Below are positions 34,769 through 44,845 of a stretch of DNA of 64,000 nucleotides, piece by piece. Made by a program: the position numbers and the translations under genes. How positions within the stretch are numbered: position 1 is the first letter of the stretch; the number at the start of each line of letters is the position of its first letter. The notes under the pieces are model-generated. The model searched no databases. It had not been told where the DNA came from and saw nothing but the letters and a program-made list of their open reading frames with translations. Origin of the DNA: Entonaema liquescens. Its lineage: Eukaryota; Ascomycota; Sordariomycetes; Xylariales; Xylariaceae. The stretch is taken from the NCBI GenBank assembly GCA_902805475.1, contig CADCSX010000023.1, positions 3,286,001 to 3,350,000 on the forward strand, given 5' to 3'.

Positions 34769-36199
34769 TTGAATGACTACTATTACTTGTCTTCATACAT
34801 GGACCCTAACCACTACTTCAATATGTCTCAACCCACACAACTCCCTATTCGACAAAGACCGGCAACAGCTACCATGCAACTAAATGGGATACACCTCGCA
34901 AGAGCTTTAGACGCTATCGACAATGACTTCATAGTTGTGCGAAATGTCTTTCGGAGATATAATCGCGAACTTCGCAATATAAACATGCATGATCGGATTG
35001 GTCATTACAAGGAATCAGCGTCTTACAGGTTATGTAATGAACTGCAGATTCGGATATCACATGAAATATTTGTTTTCTTTGATGAAGAATCCAGTCAAAC
35101 TGCGAAGGAGCGAGCCTGGAAGCAGATCTACGACAGAATCGGGTTCCCCGTCAACAACCCTTACCGATTCCAAAATATCAACCCGCATCAACACTTCCAT
35201 CTCCACCAGTCTGTGAAGGCTCTCCTAGATGACGATAAACACGTCGGCGAGTTTCGCAAAGACCTAGGCCGTCCCGACCAAAAGGGCCCTTTTAGTGCAG
35301 ATGGCTTCGCCTGCTTCAGAATATACGCGTCTGACAAGCCCCAAGGCTGGTTCTGCGGGAACAAGGTGAACAAGGAGCTTACTTACTCACCTACAGCCGA
35401 TGGAAAAACTAAGAGAGCAGTCAAACAGTCCATAGGGGAATTCTACCACCCTCTTACGGGATGGCTTCGCCGCCCTATCCCGGCCCGCCGCGACAATTGT
35501 CCGTGGCGCGGGCAGCTTGCCGTAGACGAGAACGACGTTGTTTCGAGGGTTCTTCCCCAGAGGCAACCGCCCAGTGCCGGGGAAAGCAGTTCCTCCTCTG
35601 GTGGCGGGCTAGGTTTAGCAACCAGAGGGTTCGCGGCACCTAACCCAGCGGACGACGTCTTCAGCCCGCAGCCGCGCACGTGCGCGGTGTGCGACATCGT
35701 ATTCCGGGCCAACGTGTTCGTGTGCGAGGTGGGCCTGAACGTGGAGCGCGGGGTGTGGGACAAGAAGTTCCTCAGGGAGCTGCCGGACGTGGCGCGCGGC
35801 ATGATCTACGAGGACTGGGGCCGGCTGGAGCCCGAGTTCGCGGCGCAGCGCAGGCGCAACTACCACCCCGATCCGAACCAGGCCTGGGATCTCCCCAAGG
35901 CACCGTCCCGACCACCCCAGCGATGGTATTTCGAGTCGTACTTCGACGACGAAGAGGTTGCGAGGGCCATTATGGCGTTTATAAGCGAGCGGGTGGTGGA
36001 TGCTGGGATGACGCCTACGGCGACGATGCCTCCTAGAACAATAGCTTCTAATAACGCGGCGAGTTCGACCGACCCAAACGACTACAGCGCCCTTGCAGCC
36101 GAACTAAGATTAGAACTATCTGTACCACTTAGTCCCGATCAGTCTCCACAGGGAGAAGAAGGACTTGAGGCGATTGATGATTTTTACTTGGCTATATAA
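34769..36199 (+). CDS. Unrecognised 476-aa protein
   Basis: A single uninterrupted 476-aa frame with a TATA box 80 bp upstream. I recognise no family. The N-terminal 200 residues look globular and His/Asn/Tyr-rich in parts (NPHQHFHLHQ near residue 140). A Ser/Gly-rich linker (about residues 270-290) follows, then a block with paired cysteines (RTCAVCDIVFRANVFVCEVG) that could bind a metal, and a low-complexity acidic tail. There is no signal peptide or membrane segment. Methionines at 34799 and 34823 are possible alternative starts. Intactness over 1.4 kb and the promoter argue for a real gene. GC content rises sharply in its second half. Confidence 0.7.
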   Translation: MNDYYYLSSYMDPNHYFNMSQPTQLPIRQRPATATMQLNGIHLARALDAIDNDFIVVRNVFRRYNRELRNINMHDRIGHYKESASYRLCNELQIRISHEIFVFFDEESSQTAKERAWKQIYDRIGFPVNNPYRFQNINPHQHFHLHQSVKALLDDDKHVGEFRKDLGRPDQKGPFSADGFACFRIYASDKPQGWFCGNKVNKELTYSPTADGKTKRAVKQSIGEFYHPLTGWLRRPIPARRDNCPWRGQLAVDENDVVSRVLPQRQPPSAGESSSSSGGGLGLATRGFAAPNPADDVFSPQPRTCAVCDIVFRANVFVCEVGLNVERGVWDKKFLRELPDVARGMIYEDWGRLEPEFAAQRRRNYHPDPNQAWDLPKAPSRPPQRWYFESYFDDEEVARAIMAFISERVVDAGMTPTATMPPRTIASNNAASSTDPNDYSALAAELRLELSVPLSPDQSPQGEEGLEAIDDFYLAI

Positions 36200-36931
36200 C
36201 TAATGGGAACTGGAGAATCGAGTTACGGGGTTTTATAAAAGTCAGCGACATCAACGGCTGTATAAGCCAAGAAGGGTACTTCTAGGTATTACCTATTGAG
36301 ATGGAGCGGCAGCATCTGAGCGGCATTGGATAGGGTTACTTGAATCCGGATTCTGGCATGGAAACAGCGTTCATTTATGGGTAACTATGCCTTTTGAAGG
36401 TTAATTATACTGATAAGGAAACCTCTATAAAGCTGCCAACAGCTGGCGAGTATCATCCGCCACCCGACAGTCAAGAGGCTTCTTGTGCAGCAAGGCATAG
36501 GGGTATAGAGTGAGGAAGGATAATATTCCAAATAGATAAAAAAAAAATTAAAAAAAATAATAAATTAATAATATGTAGTTATCAAATCTTACCGTCTTTA
36601 TGCAAATAGCAACGATGTTGTAAAAGGTATCTATATAAGGATATATAGCAGCTATTTTTGAGAAGGACATGGAATTTGGAGTGGTCCCGACTTTCTGATA
36701 AGGTGCCAGCCGATTGCGTTAGGCTTATTTTTTTTAAGCATTGTGGAGAAGTCCCTTAATGGTCCAGGTGCCCCCCCCTGGCGATCATCTACCCCTCTAC
36801 CCCCCTACTAACCTCCCTGCCACCGCTCTCCACACCCATATAAAAAAAGAAAAACAAAAACATACTTTCTGACCGTCTCTTTTCTTACCACTAGCAGAAC
36901 CCTGTGAAAAAAAAAAAGAATATATAAAACA
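36200..36931. other. Intergenic region, AT-rich with simple-sequence tracts
   Basis: About 730 bp. A/T-only tracts near 36536-36570, a poly-C stretch near 36772-36806 and a poly-A leader at 36907-36917 just before the MVD start codon. No ORF. Confidence 0.6.
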
Positions 36932-38083
36932 ATGGCGGAAACAATTTACAAAGCTAGTACCACGGCCCCGGTGAATATCGCCGTAGTCAAATACTGGGGA
37001 AAGCGGGATCCCAAATTGAATCTCCCTACCAATTCCTCCTTGTCCGTTACCCTGTCACAAGCTGATCTACGAACCCTCACAACCGCTACGTGCTCTGCGA
37101 CCTACCAGGGCCAGGAAGATTCCCTCATCCTCAATGGCGAACCCTCCGATATCAAGGGAGCTCGTACGCAAGCTTGTCTGCGGGAATTGCGTGCCCGAAG
37201 AGCTGCTCTCGAGGCCGAGAACCCACCTCTGCCCAAGCTATCCACGCTGCCCCTCCGCATAGTCTCCGAGAACAACTTCCCGACAGCCGCCGGTCTGGCT
37301 TCGTCAGCTGCTGGATTCGCTGCCCTCGTTCGCGCCATTGCGGATCTATACGAACTGCCAAGTTCGCCCACCGAGCTCTCTCTTATCGCCCGTCAGGGTA
37401 GCGGGTCAGCTTGTCGCAGTCTGTTTGGTGGATACGTGGCTTGGAGGGCCGGTGAGCGGGATGACGGCTTGGATTCGAAGGCGGTGGAGGTCGCACCTGC
37501 ATCTCATTGGCCGAGCATGAAAGCCCTTATTCTCGTCGTTTCGGCCGCCAAGAAGGGGGTTAGCTCGACGTCAGGCATGCAACAGACCGTTGCTACCTCT
37601 GATCTATTCAAGGGACGTATTGCAAATGTAGTCCCGGCACACATGGATGCCATGGAGGCTGCTATCAGAGACAGAGACTTCGCTAAGTTCGCAGAGGTGA
37701 CCATGAAGGATTCCAATTCTTTCCACGCCTGCTGTGCGGATACCTACCCGCCTATCTACTACATGAACGACGTCTCCAGAGCTGCGGTTAGAGCTGTGCA
37801 GGCGATCAACGAGGCTGCAGGCAAGACCGTGGCGGCTTATACGTTTGACGCCGGCCCGAATGCCGTGATATACTATCTAGAGGAGGATAGTGCCCCTGTG
37901 GTAGGGACTTTCTACAACCTACTACAAAGTACAGATGGCTGGAAGAATGATGCCAAATCGTACAGCTCGGCGGCCACTGTGCTAGACGATACCACATCGA
38001 GTTTACTCAAGGAGGGCGTAAGCAGGATCATAATGACCGGAGTCGGTGAAGGACCGATAAAGACCGATCAGCATTTGGTATAA
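36932..38083 (+). CDS. MVD1: Diphosphomevalonate decarboxylase
   Basis: An intronless 383-aa protein, close to the usual 390-400 aa. The N-terminus has NIAVVKYWGKRD, then the substrate/ATP-binding NSSLSVTL, the GHMP-kinase glycine/serine loop NNFPTAAGLASSAAG (about residues 114-128), and the catalytic aspartate region FDAGPNAV near residue 295. It converts mevalonate 5-diphosphate to isopentenyl diphosphate with ATP in the cytosol, supplying ergosterol and other isoprenoids. All expected key residues are visible. Its reading frame is clean, unlike several neighbours. Confidence 0.97.
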   Translation: MAETIYKASTTAPVNIAVVKYWGKRDPKLNLPTNSSLSVTLSQADLRTLTTATCSATYQGQEDSLILNGEPSDIKGARTQACLRELRARRAALEAENPPLPKLSTLPLRIVSENNFPTAAGLASSAAGFAALVRAIADLYELPSSPTELSLIARQGSGSACRSLFGGYVAWRAGERDDGLDSKAVEVAPASHWPSMKALILVVSAAKKGVSSTSGMQQTVATSDLFKGRIANVVPAHMDAMEAAIRDRDFAKFAEVTMKDSNSFHACCADTYPPIYYMNDVSRAAVRAVQAINEAAGKTVAAYTFDAGPNAVIYYLEEDSAPVVGTFYNLLQSTDGWKNDAKSYSSAATVLDDTTSSLLKEGVSRIIMTGVGEGPIKTDQHLV

Positions 38084-38639
38084 GCTTTTAATATTCAACA
38101 ATACCCCCTGAATACGACACAACCAAGTTGCAAAGCCAATTCCTCGGAATCCTTCGTGGGTATTTATCATTAGCTTCAAGTGGTGGCATAGGTTAGCTAC
38201 ATGAGCATATAGAGCAAGAGCAACAGATACGAGATGACGAAAGCGATCCGATATTTGAGGCATAGAATTATTTAATACTACTGAAAATATATTGAGCATT
38301 TGGCTAGGCTTTATCGAGGATATAATGTTACCCAAAGCACATATGATATGTCAAATTGTTAATTTAGACGATCCCCGAAAAGTCCTGGATCCTTCAATCC
38401 GGGTTTCCAATCGGTAGATTCCGGTTTAGCAGGTGAAAGTCTCCACAAAAAGTTTCCATGCGAACTGCGACCGCAATCCAAGAATTTCTTATTATGTAGT
38501 CAAGCCAATAATTTTTAGAAACCCTCGAAGCATGATATCCTAACAACTCTATACCTAACCTAGTTTTTTTCCTTAATTCTACAAATGATTTATACGAATA
38601 TAATATACGACCCAAACGAATTTCCAAGGTACCATCACA
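38084..38639. other. Intergenic region
   Basis: The 556 bp between two co-oriented genes, AT-rich, with a CCAAT box near the downstream gene. The minus-strand ORFs here (38003-38335, 38394-38627) have no recognisable features. Confidence 0.6.
38505..38509 (+). promoter_or_regulatory. CCAAT box upstream of holocytochrome c synthase
   Basis: CCAAT lies about 130 bp upstream of the ATG. Respiratory and heme genes are classic targets of the HAP/CBC complex, which binds CCAAT, so the site is a plausible control element; a single pentamer is weak evidence. Confidence 0.35.
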
Positions 38640-39687
38640 ATGTCAGACCAGTCGCAATCCGCGTGTCCAGTCGACCACAAGAGTAGAGAGGCATGGCTTC
38701 AACAAGCCCGAGCCGCGGGGGAAACACCGTCTATACCGTCGCAATCCCTACCTCCAGACCACCCGCAAATCCCGAGCGCCTCTTCGAAAGATAATATCGA
38801 AAGCTGTCCCGTAGATCATAATGCGCGCGCAGCATGGCTACAGCAAGCTGCCCGAGCAGCTTCTACAACACCCACAACACCCACATCCTCCCAACAACCA
38901 CCACCATCATCATCCTCGACGCCATCTTCATGGACATCCTACCTCCCACGCATACCATTCTTCTCCTCCTCGCCTCAACCCCAACCCTCTCTCCCCCAAC
39001 CACCCCTCCTCGCCACATCCCGAGAAATCTCCACGATCCCGCGCTCCTCCAAACCCCTCGACGCCGAGCCCGCCGCCAACACGGAGCAAGAAACCGGCTC
39101 GGACGCGAAATCCGGCAACTGGGTGTACCCCTCGGAGCGCATGTTCTTCGAAGCCATGAAGCGCAAGGGCCACGACCCGCGCGCCGCCGACATGCGCGCC
39201 GTCGTGCCCATCCACAACGCCGTCAACGAGCGCGCCTGGGCCGAGATCAAGGCTTGGGAGGAGCCGTATGTACGCGGCACTAGGTATTCCTCCCTCCTCC
39301 CCTCTTCCTCTCAATTAGAAGTCCGTTTTTTTTTTTTTCAGGTTGATAGGATTTGCCGTGTGTTGTGTAGGAAGTTGTTGCTAATCCCCTCGTTGCGGAA
39401 TATGTAGTTGCGCCGGCCCACGCTTACACTCCTTCTCCGGTCTGAGCACACAGATGTCCCCTCGTGCGCGCATAAACACTCTCCTGGGCTACCAGGCGCC
39501 CTTTGATCGACACGACTGGGTGATAGATCGGTGTGGGAAGGAGATTGAGTATATAATCGACTTCTACACCGGGCGGAATGCTAAGACGAGTGATGGGAAA
39601 CTGTCCTTCTATCTAGACGTGCGGCCCAAGCTAAACTCCTGGGAGGGGGTTAAGATGCGGGCTATGAGAGCTGCTGGTCTGAAATAG
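38640..39687 (+). CDS. CYC3: Holocytochrome c synthase (cytochrome c heme lyase)
   Basis: Exons 38640-39283 and 39408-39687 (GTATTC...TATGTAG, phase 2) give 307 aa. The conserved core reads NWVYPSERMFFEAMKRKG, then VPIHNAVNERAW with the heme-ligating histidine, then CAGPRLHSF and SPRARIN...GYQAPFDRHDW. The enzyme attaches heme to the CXXCH cysteines of apocytochrome c in the mitochondrial intermembrane space. Two heme-regulatory CPV motifs occur at residues 9-11 and 56-58, each at the head of a repeated CPVDHxxRxAWLQQA module. A Pro/Ser-rich linker separates them from the core. The intron carries a T13 tract; retaining it would replace the catalytic C-terminus with an unrelated tail. Confidence 0.94.
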
Positions 39688-40014
39688 AGGGAGAAGTGGT
39701 GGGTGCTGGTTGTATAGACTACGAGTGTATTATATAAGATACGGGTGATTCTTTATATATGGTAGCAGGGCGTCTGGCTTGGTTATAGAGGGGACCGCCA
39801 TTCATCTAAACATGCACATACACATGCACCACATTATATTATTGTAAAAACTGAATTTGCATGGTCTCTATCCGTAACTCGTAAGCCTGTCCGAAAACCA
39901 ACGCATCTTGGGGGGGTATCATCCGGTTTCCATCCGGCCTTCCATGAACTCCATAAGCCCCTTAAACAAAGAACGAGAAATCCGATAGGAAGTCATTCCT
40001 TCATAACGCCTGGT
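39688..40014. other. Convergent intergenic region
   Basis: The 327 bp between the stop codons of the heme lyase and RUS genes; no ORF beyond shadows, presumably both 3' UTRs. Confidence 0.6.
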
Positions 40015-41267
40015 CTAAGCCAATTTGTTCTCATCGCCCACAACGACCCGAACAGAAGGACCTGTCTCCAGGGCGTTTGTCTGGAGGTCCCAGCCAGCGG
40101 CCTTGAGGCTCTTCCAGAATTCACTATTGTCCGTCCAATATAACCCCGTGTAAGCTTCGGCCCATGCCTGTAGAGCATCTATGGTGGCGGCACCCTGTTT
40201 AAGGAAGATCTTGTGGTCTTCCGGCTGCTGGACAATGACATACCCACGATATTGAAACTTCTGGTGCTTGAAATAGCTAATCTCGTGACGTCGAGGGTAC
40301 GTAGTGGCGAAGGAGATTGGTGGGCTAGCCCAGCTAAGAATGATCTCTTTGCCGCCACCTGATCAGGACGAAGGATCCTGCCGCTCGGACCAGTTGCTTC
40401 CTCCAAGATGAGAGTGAAGCGCTGTCTGTTCAGAGTACGCATCTGCACAGAGCGAACGGCTTGGTAATTAGTCCATAGGTGAACAAAGACGAGGACAACC
40501 ATGGAAATTGCCACAGCTAGCTTGTCATGGACGACATGGACAAATAAGCTACCAGCCAACATGCCTAAGAGCGAGATCACGGTCTCTTGGCTTCCGTCTT
40601 TGGCATTGAGCTCTGCAAGATTTCCGTTCTTGGCAAAGTGAACGCTAAGAGAAGCTTTGGCAGCTCCACCTGAGACGCCGCAGAGTGCGCGAAGAGCACC
40701 GGCTCCACAAAGGGCGAAGATCTTGGGGTATTGGGAAAGCACAGGAGAGAGGACGCTAAGGAATAGAGCTGAATCATTGACGATGTCAGCTAGGAAACGG
40801 TAGTACTTGCACTCCGCCTCAATAGCCCGGCCATGGTGGTGCGCGAACAGGATGGTAGCAATTCTGCCAGTTGACTCCTGGAGGACCGTGAGAAGAACAG
40901 CAGCAGTTGCTGAAGACGTGGCATCTCCAACACCGAAACCTTGGAGAACAGCTCGGGACGAGAGGAGACCGGCAATGGTGCTAGAGAAAGCTTGAAGTGA
41001 ATCCTAGCGCGAGCATTAGTAAACTCCTTTCTGACACGCGAACGAGGCGTGCACAGATTTAACAATGGGGAAATAACGTACGTAGATTTGGTAGGACGTG
41101 TAATCGAGCGTCACGGTGTGGGGGTAACCAGCCGGGAGAAAGACGTCCAAGACATCTCTAGCGTAACTTTTCAGGGTCTTCTTCGGAAGGATGGGGTTAC
41201 CAGCCTCATCGTAGGTGCAGATGACGGATGATTCATTGAAAGCTTTGATGAGCTTGGGAGGCGCCAT
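40015..41267 (-). CDS. RUS/DUF647 family protein (root UVB sensitive), with a frameshift
   Basis: Exon 1 is 41267-41082 and exon 2 is 41003-40015 (phase-0 intron GTACGT...CGCTAG). The central part carries the DUF647 hallmark regions: GYPHTVTLDYTSYQIYDSLQAF, the glycine-rich ALCGVSGGAAKASLSVHFA, and the hydrophobic helix MVVLVFVHLWTNYQAVRSVQM. Exon 2 is 989 nt, one short of a multiple of three. Near 40345-40350 the homology moves frame, from RPDQVAAK to EIILSWASPPISFATTYPRR, and then runs to the TAG at 40015-40017. One missing G accounts for it. Corrected length would be about 391 aa. Plant members act in UVB sensing and vitamin B6 homeostasis; the fungal role is unknown. A Met 69 nt upstream in frame is an alternative start. 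Confidence 0.85.
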
Positions 41268-41867
41268 TGTGTTAGAGGCTAAGGTTGCAGTGCGCAACAA
41301 CGTCTTGCAGCAGAAGGTTTCCGTCGATTTGTGCAAAAGAAGTTGTTTGAGTTTTGGGGAAACATTAACTGGAGGATTGGTAGAAAACTCTATGCACCCT
41401 GTAAAATCAACCCCGCGATTTCCCTCAGCTGACCGAGATAACCAGCTGTAAAGTGCCAGGCTTTAGCTGGGAAAGCGCCAGGGAGTTTGTTTCCGTACCT
41501 GCGTTCTGTAGATGCAAGGTGGGCAGGCACATGCAGGTAGTGGGGTTTGAGCCTCAGCGCCGTACATATCTGTACCTAAGTAGGCAGGTATGTATCATAG
41601 CGTGATCATAGGGCTAAGTACCTAAGTACCTAAGTACCTACCCTAACCCAGTTCCATATCTAAGGTACGTACCTCATATTAGGTCTCTCTTTCACTGCTC
41701 TGACTTATAGATAAGCTGACACTTCAGATCTTGGTCTATAGGAATACCGCCTCTGGAAACAAGATAAGCCATATCTGGTGCAAATTCAAAATTATTGTAT
41801 TCATTCGGAAAGCTATAATATAGGTGTTTAACAACGAGACAATATTTGGAAGTTGAAGTCCAACAAC
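41268..41867. other. Intergenic region with CTAAGTAC tandem repeat
   Basis: A 600-bp region upstream of the RUS gene and of a plus-strand 2EXR-like ORF. It contains three tandem copies of CTAAGTAC at 41614-41637 and further TACCTA words. No other feature. Confidence 0.55.
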
Positions 41868-42377
41868 ATGATTTATGGGTATGCGCTCAGGCAAGACAGG
41901 CCGATAGATCTTTGCAGACGAACGAGAAAGTACAACATCCCCGCGGATATGGACCATAAACTAGCTAGTTTATCGGTGGAAGCTAGTAGGAAAGAAGGTG
42001 GTGAGATTTCACGTAAATTACGTACAGCAATTGTAACGCCACCAGTCCGAGATCCAACAGATGATCGCCGCCATACTGCTCTGCTAGAAGTGTGCAAACA
42101 AATCAACGTAGAAGCAACCCCTTTCCTTTATTCCCACAACATGCTAGTCATCACTCATGGTTGTCACGATGAGGCTACTCACTGGCCTATAGCTGTTGAA
42201 GACATTACCCATTTCACAAGGTTAACTATCTCGATTAGTACACACGTTTTAAACAGCCCTCTTTTCTGGTTTCATACAGGCGTTATACCCTTCGATTTAA
42301 GATCAGTTAACCGCGTTACCATGCTCCTTCAGGAAGATATGTGCGGGATGGATGAAGCCGAATTGGGAAACATTTGA
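41868..42377 (+). CDS. 2EXR-like domain protein, probably incomplete
   Basis: A 169-aa frame from ATG 41868 (MIYGYALRQDRPIDL...), open further upstream without an ATG. The MIYGYAL start and the later LLEVCKQINVEATPFLYSHNMLVI segment match the fungal 2EXR/DUF7730-type family, in which an LPxELRxxIY motif begins the domain. The LPxEL part is absent here, so an upstream exon is missing from the model or the 5' end is degraded. Coding-like sequence (NWETFDEVQRHCGWY) continues in another frame after 42355, suggesting the C-terminus is also shifted. These proteins are numerous in fungi and functionally unknown. Likely a decaying paralogue. Confidence 0.5.
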   Translation: MIYGYALRQDRPIDLCRRTRKYNIPADMDHKLASLSVEASRKEGGEISRKLRTAIVTPPVRDPTDDRRHTALLEVCKQINVEATPFLYSHNMLVITHGCHDEATHWPIAVEDITHFTRLTISISTHVLNSPLFWFHTGVIPFDLRSVNRVTMLLQEDMCGMDEAELGNI

Positions 42378-43388
42378 CGAAGTTCAACGGCATTGTGGGT
42401 GGTATTCAGGTCCCCCTATCCCACGCCCCATAGGGTAGATGTTGGCTTCTATCCGTCGTTGCGGGAAGCCTTTGACCAACTCTCAGGTTCTTACAGATAG
42501 ACGCCCTGTAGGAATGGGGGTATATAGGGTTACGTGAGAGGATTTCCTATACTTAGCTGTTATTTCAGACTAAGAACAAGGGATTCTCTTGACAATACTT
42601 ATACCAAAATGGTAACTCATCATTAAAAATAGGAAAAGAGAAAAGAAAAATAACATAAACCCACAAAAAATACATAAAAAAGCCATAACTAAAGGATGGT
42701 TATCTTAGATATACACCTCACAAGGTGATAACAGGGGGTCATTGGCTAGACATTGTAGTTGAACATAGGTACCCTTTTGGTTTACGGCCCTGATAGCCAT
42801 TGGTATCCAACAAATGGTAATACGAGCTGTCATATCAAATGGTTATACTCAGATAACAATCATATAACATTAATCCCCTAATTTTACCCTTTCTTAAACC
42901 ACGATGTTCCTGGAATAAGATGTAGAAACATGAACTAACTTATTCAATCCTATATCTGAGCCCCCTATGCAGATACCTAGTAAAACTAAACCCAAAGGAC
43001 CGAAGGAGACAGAGCTTTTGTAGGTAGTTTGAACGCCTGTGTTGTCCCATAGTTAGCTTGATCACGACTGAATGTAAATCATATACCTAGCATCCATGTA
43101 GTGTTTAGAATTTGCATCAGACAACAAAGCTTGACCCGGCACAGAAAATCCCATATTTAGATTAAATCCCGTGGAGGGCCTACCCAAGACTAAAACAGCG
43201 CCTAATGAGCTTTTCAGTGGCTTTCTTCTCTAACCAAAAAAGTTTATCTTTTCCTAACAGCTCCACCAGCTCCGCTTGAATAGTAGGTACGTAAATCCCT
43301 CCTTGTCGCTATGTTCAAGTGTATTTGTCAACGTTTTTACTCTCAGAGGTACTTACTTGGAGATACATGAAAATAAATTATACGCACA
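42378..43388. other. Intergenic region
   Basis: About 1 kb, AT-rich, with A-rich tracts near 42620-42690. No ORF supported. It includes the promoter of the RRM gene. Confidence 0.6.
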
Positions 43389-44426
43389 ATGTCCGGCACA
43401 GAAAACTGGCGAGACCTATCCAACTGGAGGACCCGGGACCCGACAGTCACATCGGAAACCAAAAGTCCACCGGGACCCCACAGTCCCCGTAGTGATAGAC
43501 AGGGGGCATTTCCCTGGAGAACCAAAGATTCCACTGGTAATTCCAAGGCTGAGGGTGTTCATAGTAGAACCTGGACTCAGGGAAGTCGTCCCTTCGACCG
43601 CGAGCGGACAATAGACAAACGGCAAGTCAACGACGATAAAGCTACCAAAGCCATTGCCGAGGGCCGGCGCATCTACATGGGTAACCTACGGTACGAGGCA
43701 AAGCCCGACGATATTAAGGATTTACTCCGGAACCATGACTTGAGTAATTTTGAGTCGATACACATCTCCATCGACCCATTCACGGGGCGTAATCCAAGCT
43801 ACTGCTTTGTCGAATTCCCCGACAGGGAATCAGCTGATCTGGCCATGGCTACGCTGGAGGGCAATCTATTACTTGGGCGGGAAGTCAAGTGTCGTCCATG
43901 TATACCAAAGGGCAGTGCATCTGGTGGGAGACAGGGAGAGGGTTCTAAGCGATGGGGGAACTGGACGGGGGAAGAGGCTACTAAGGACGACACATCCTCA
44001 GCCCAGAATATTTAACGGAGGGGATACAAAGATGATTTTAGCGGCCAGCGGTTATACGTGGGTGGACTACCACGAATGCATGATCAGGCGACCAACTCGG
44101 CCGAGATCAGCGAGTTATTCAAAGGGTTTCAAGTGTAAGTCTGCCATCTCGTAGCTTCGGTGTACATTGACCAGTACGAAATCGTATTAAACTATCTGAA
44201 CTACAGTCAAGCGATAAGCAAAAGGGTCACTGCCCATGAACCAGTCCGTGTCGAGCCTGGTCACCACGATTTCTGCTTTGTCGATTTTGTAACGCCCGAG
44301 CAGGCTCAAGCGGCAGTAGATGCCCTCAACGGTAGACATTTTCGTGGCGGAAAACTGAAGGTATCCTTTGCTAATGGCCGGTCTCGCAAGTGGCAGGAGA
44401 GGAAAGAGATCACCGTCACTGAATAG
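43389..44426 (+). CDS. Two-RRM RNA-binding protein with in-frame TAA
   Basis: Exon 1 runs from 43389 to 44134 and exon 2 from 44207 to 44426 (GTAAGT...CTACAG, phase 2). The N-terminal 95 residues are Arg/Ser/Pro/Trp-rich. RRM1 shows the RNP2-like RIYMGNL and RNP1-like SYCFVEF. RRM2 shows RLYVGGL and DFCFVDF, and finishes with LKVSFANGRSRKW. Between the domains, in the same frame, a TAA stop occurs at 44013-44015 (AAT ATT TAA CGG AGG). The same frame continues on the other side as RRGYKDDFSGQRLYVGGLPRM, so one nonsense codon rather than a frameshift separates the domains. If read through, the protein would be about 321 aa; if not, a single-RRM 208-aa protein results. No intron removes the stop. 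Confidence 0.8.
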
Positions 44427-44845
44427 CAAACGTAGCCAACTCATGACTCTGCAAACCAGATTAAAAAGAAGAAAAAGCGAGCAGCCTTTCATAGTATCAT
44501 ATGACCACCACCCTCCATTACATTTCTCCAATGTCCACCTCCTTGTTCCTTAACCTTTCATTTTTTTTTTCTCCTTTTCGCATTTCTCTTATGTTTCTCG
44601 TCCTCCCATACTATTATCCCTCCTTCACATTGCTTCAACTTCTTCCGTGCTCTTCTTAGGTAATTATTTCTCCACTCCCTCTGTTAAAGAGGGAGATAGA
44701 GAATCTTTCCAACCACTACTAGTTATTGAGTGGCTACCGTGACTTCCAATGCTATAGTCACTAGACTTGAAAAGTTCCAATGGTTGTCTTTCTGAGGCAT
44801 GCTCCAAGAATAATGGCATAGCATCCTCCAATCGACGTCCATAAT
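44427..44845. other. Convergent intergenic region
   Basis: The 419 bp between the stop codons of the RRM gene and the 2EXR-like gene; pyrimidine-rich around 44540-44660; no gene seen. Confidence 0.6.
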
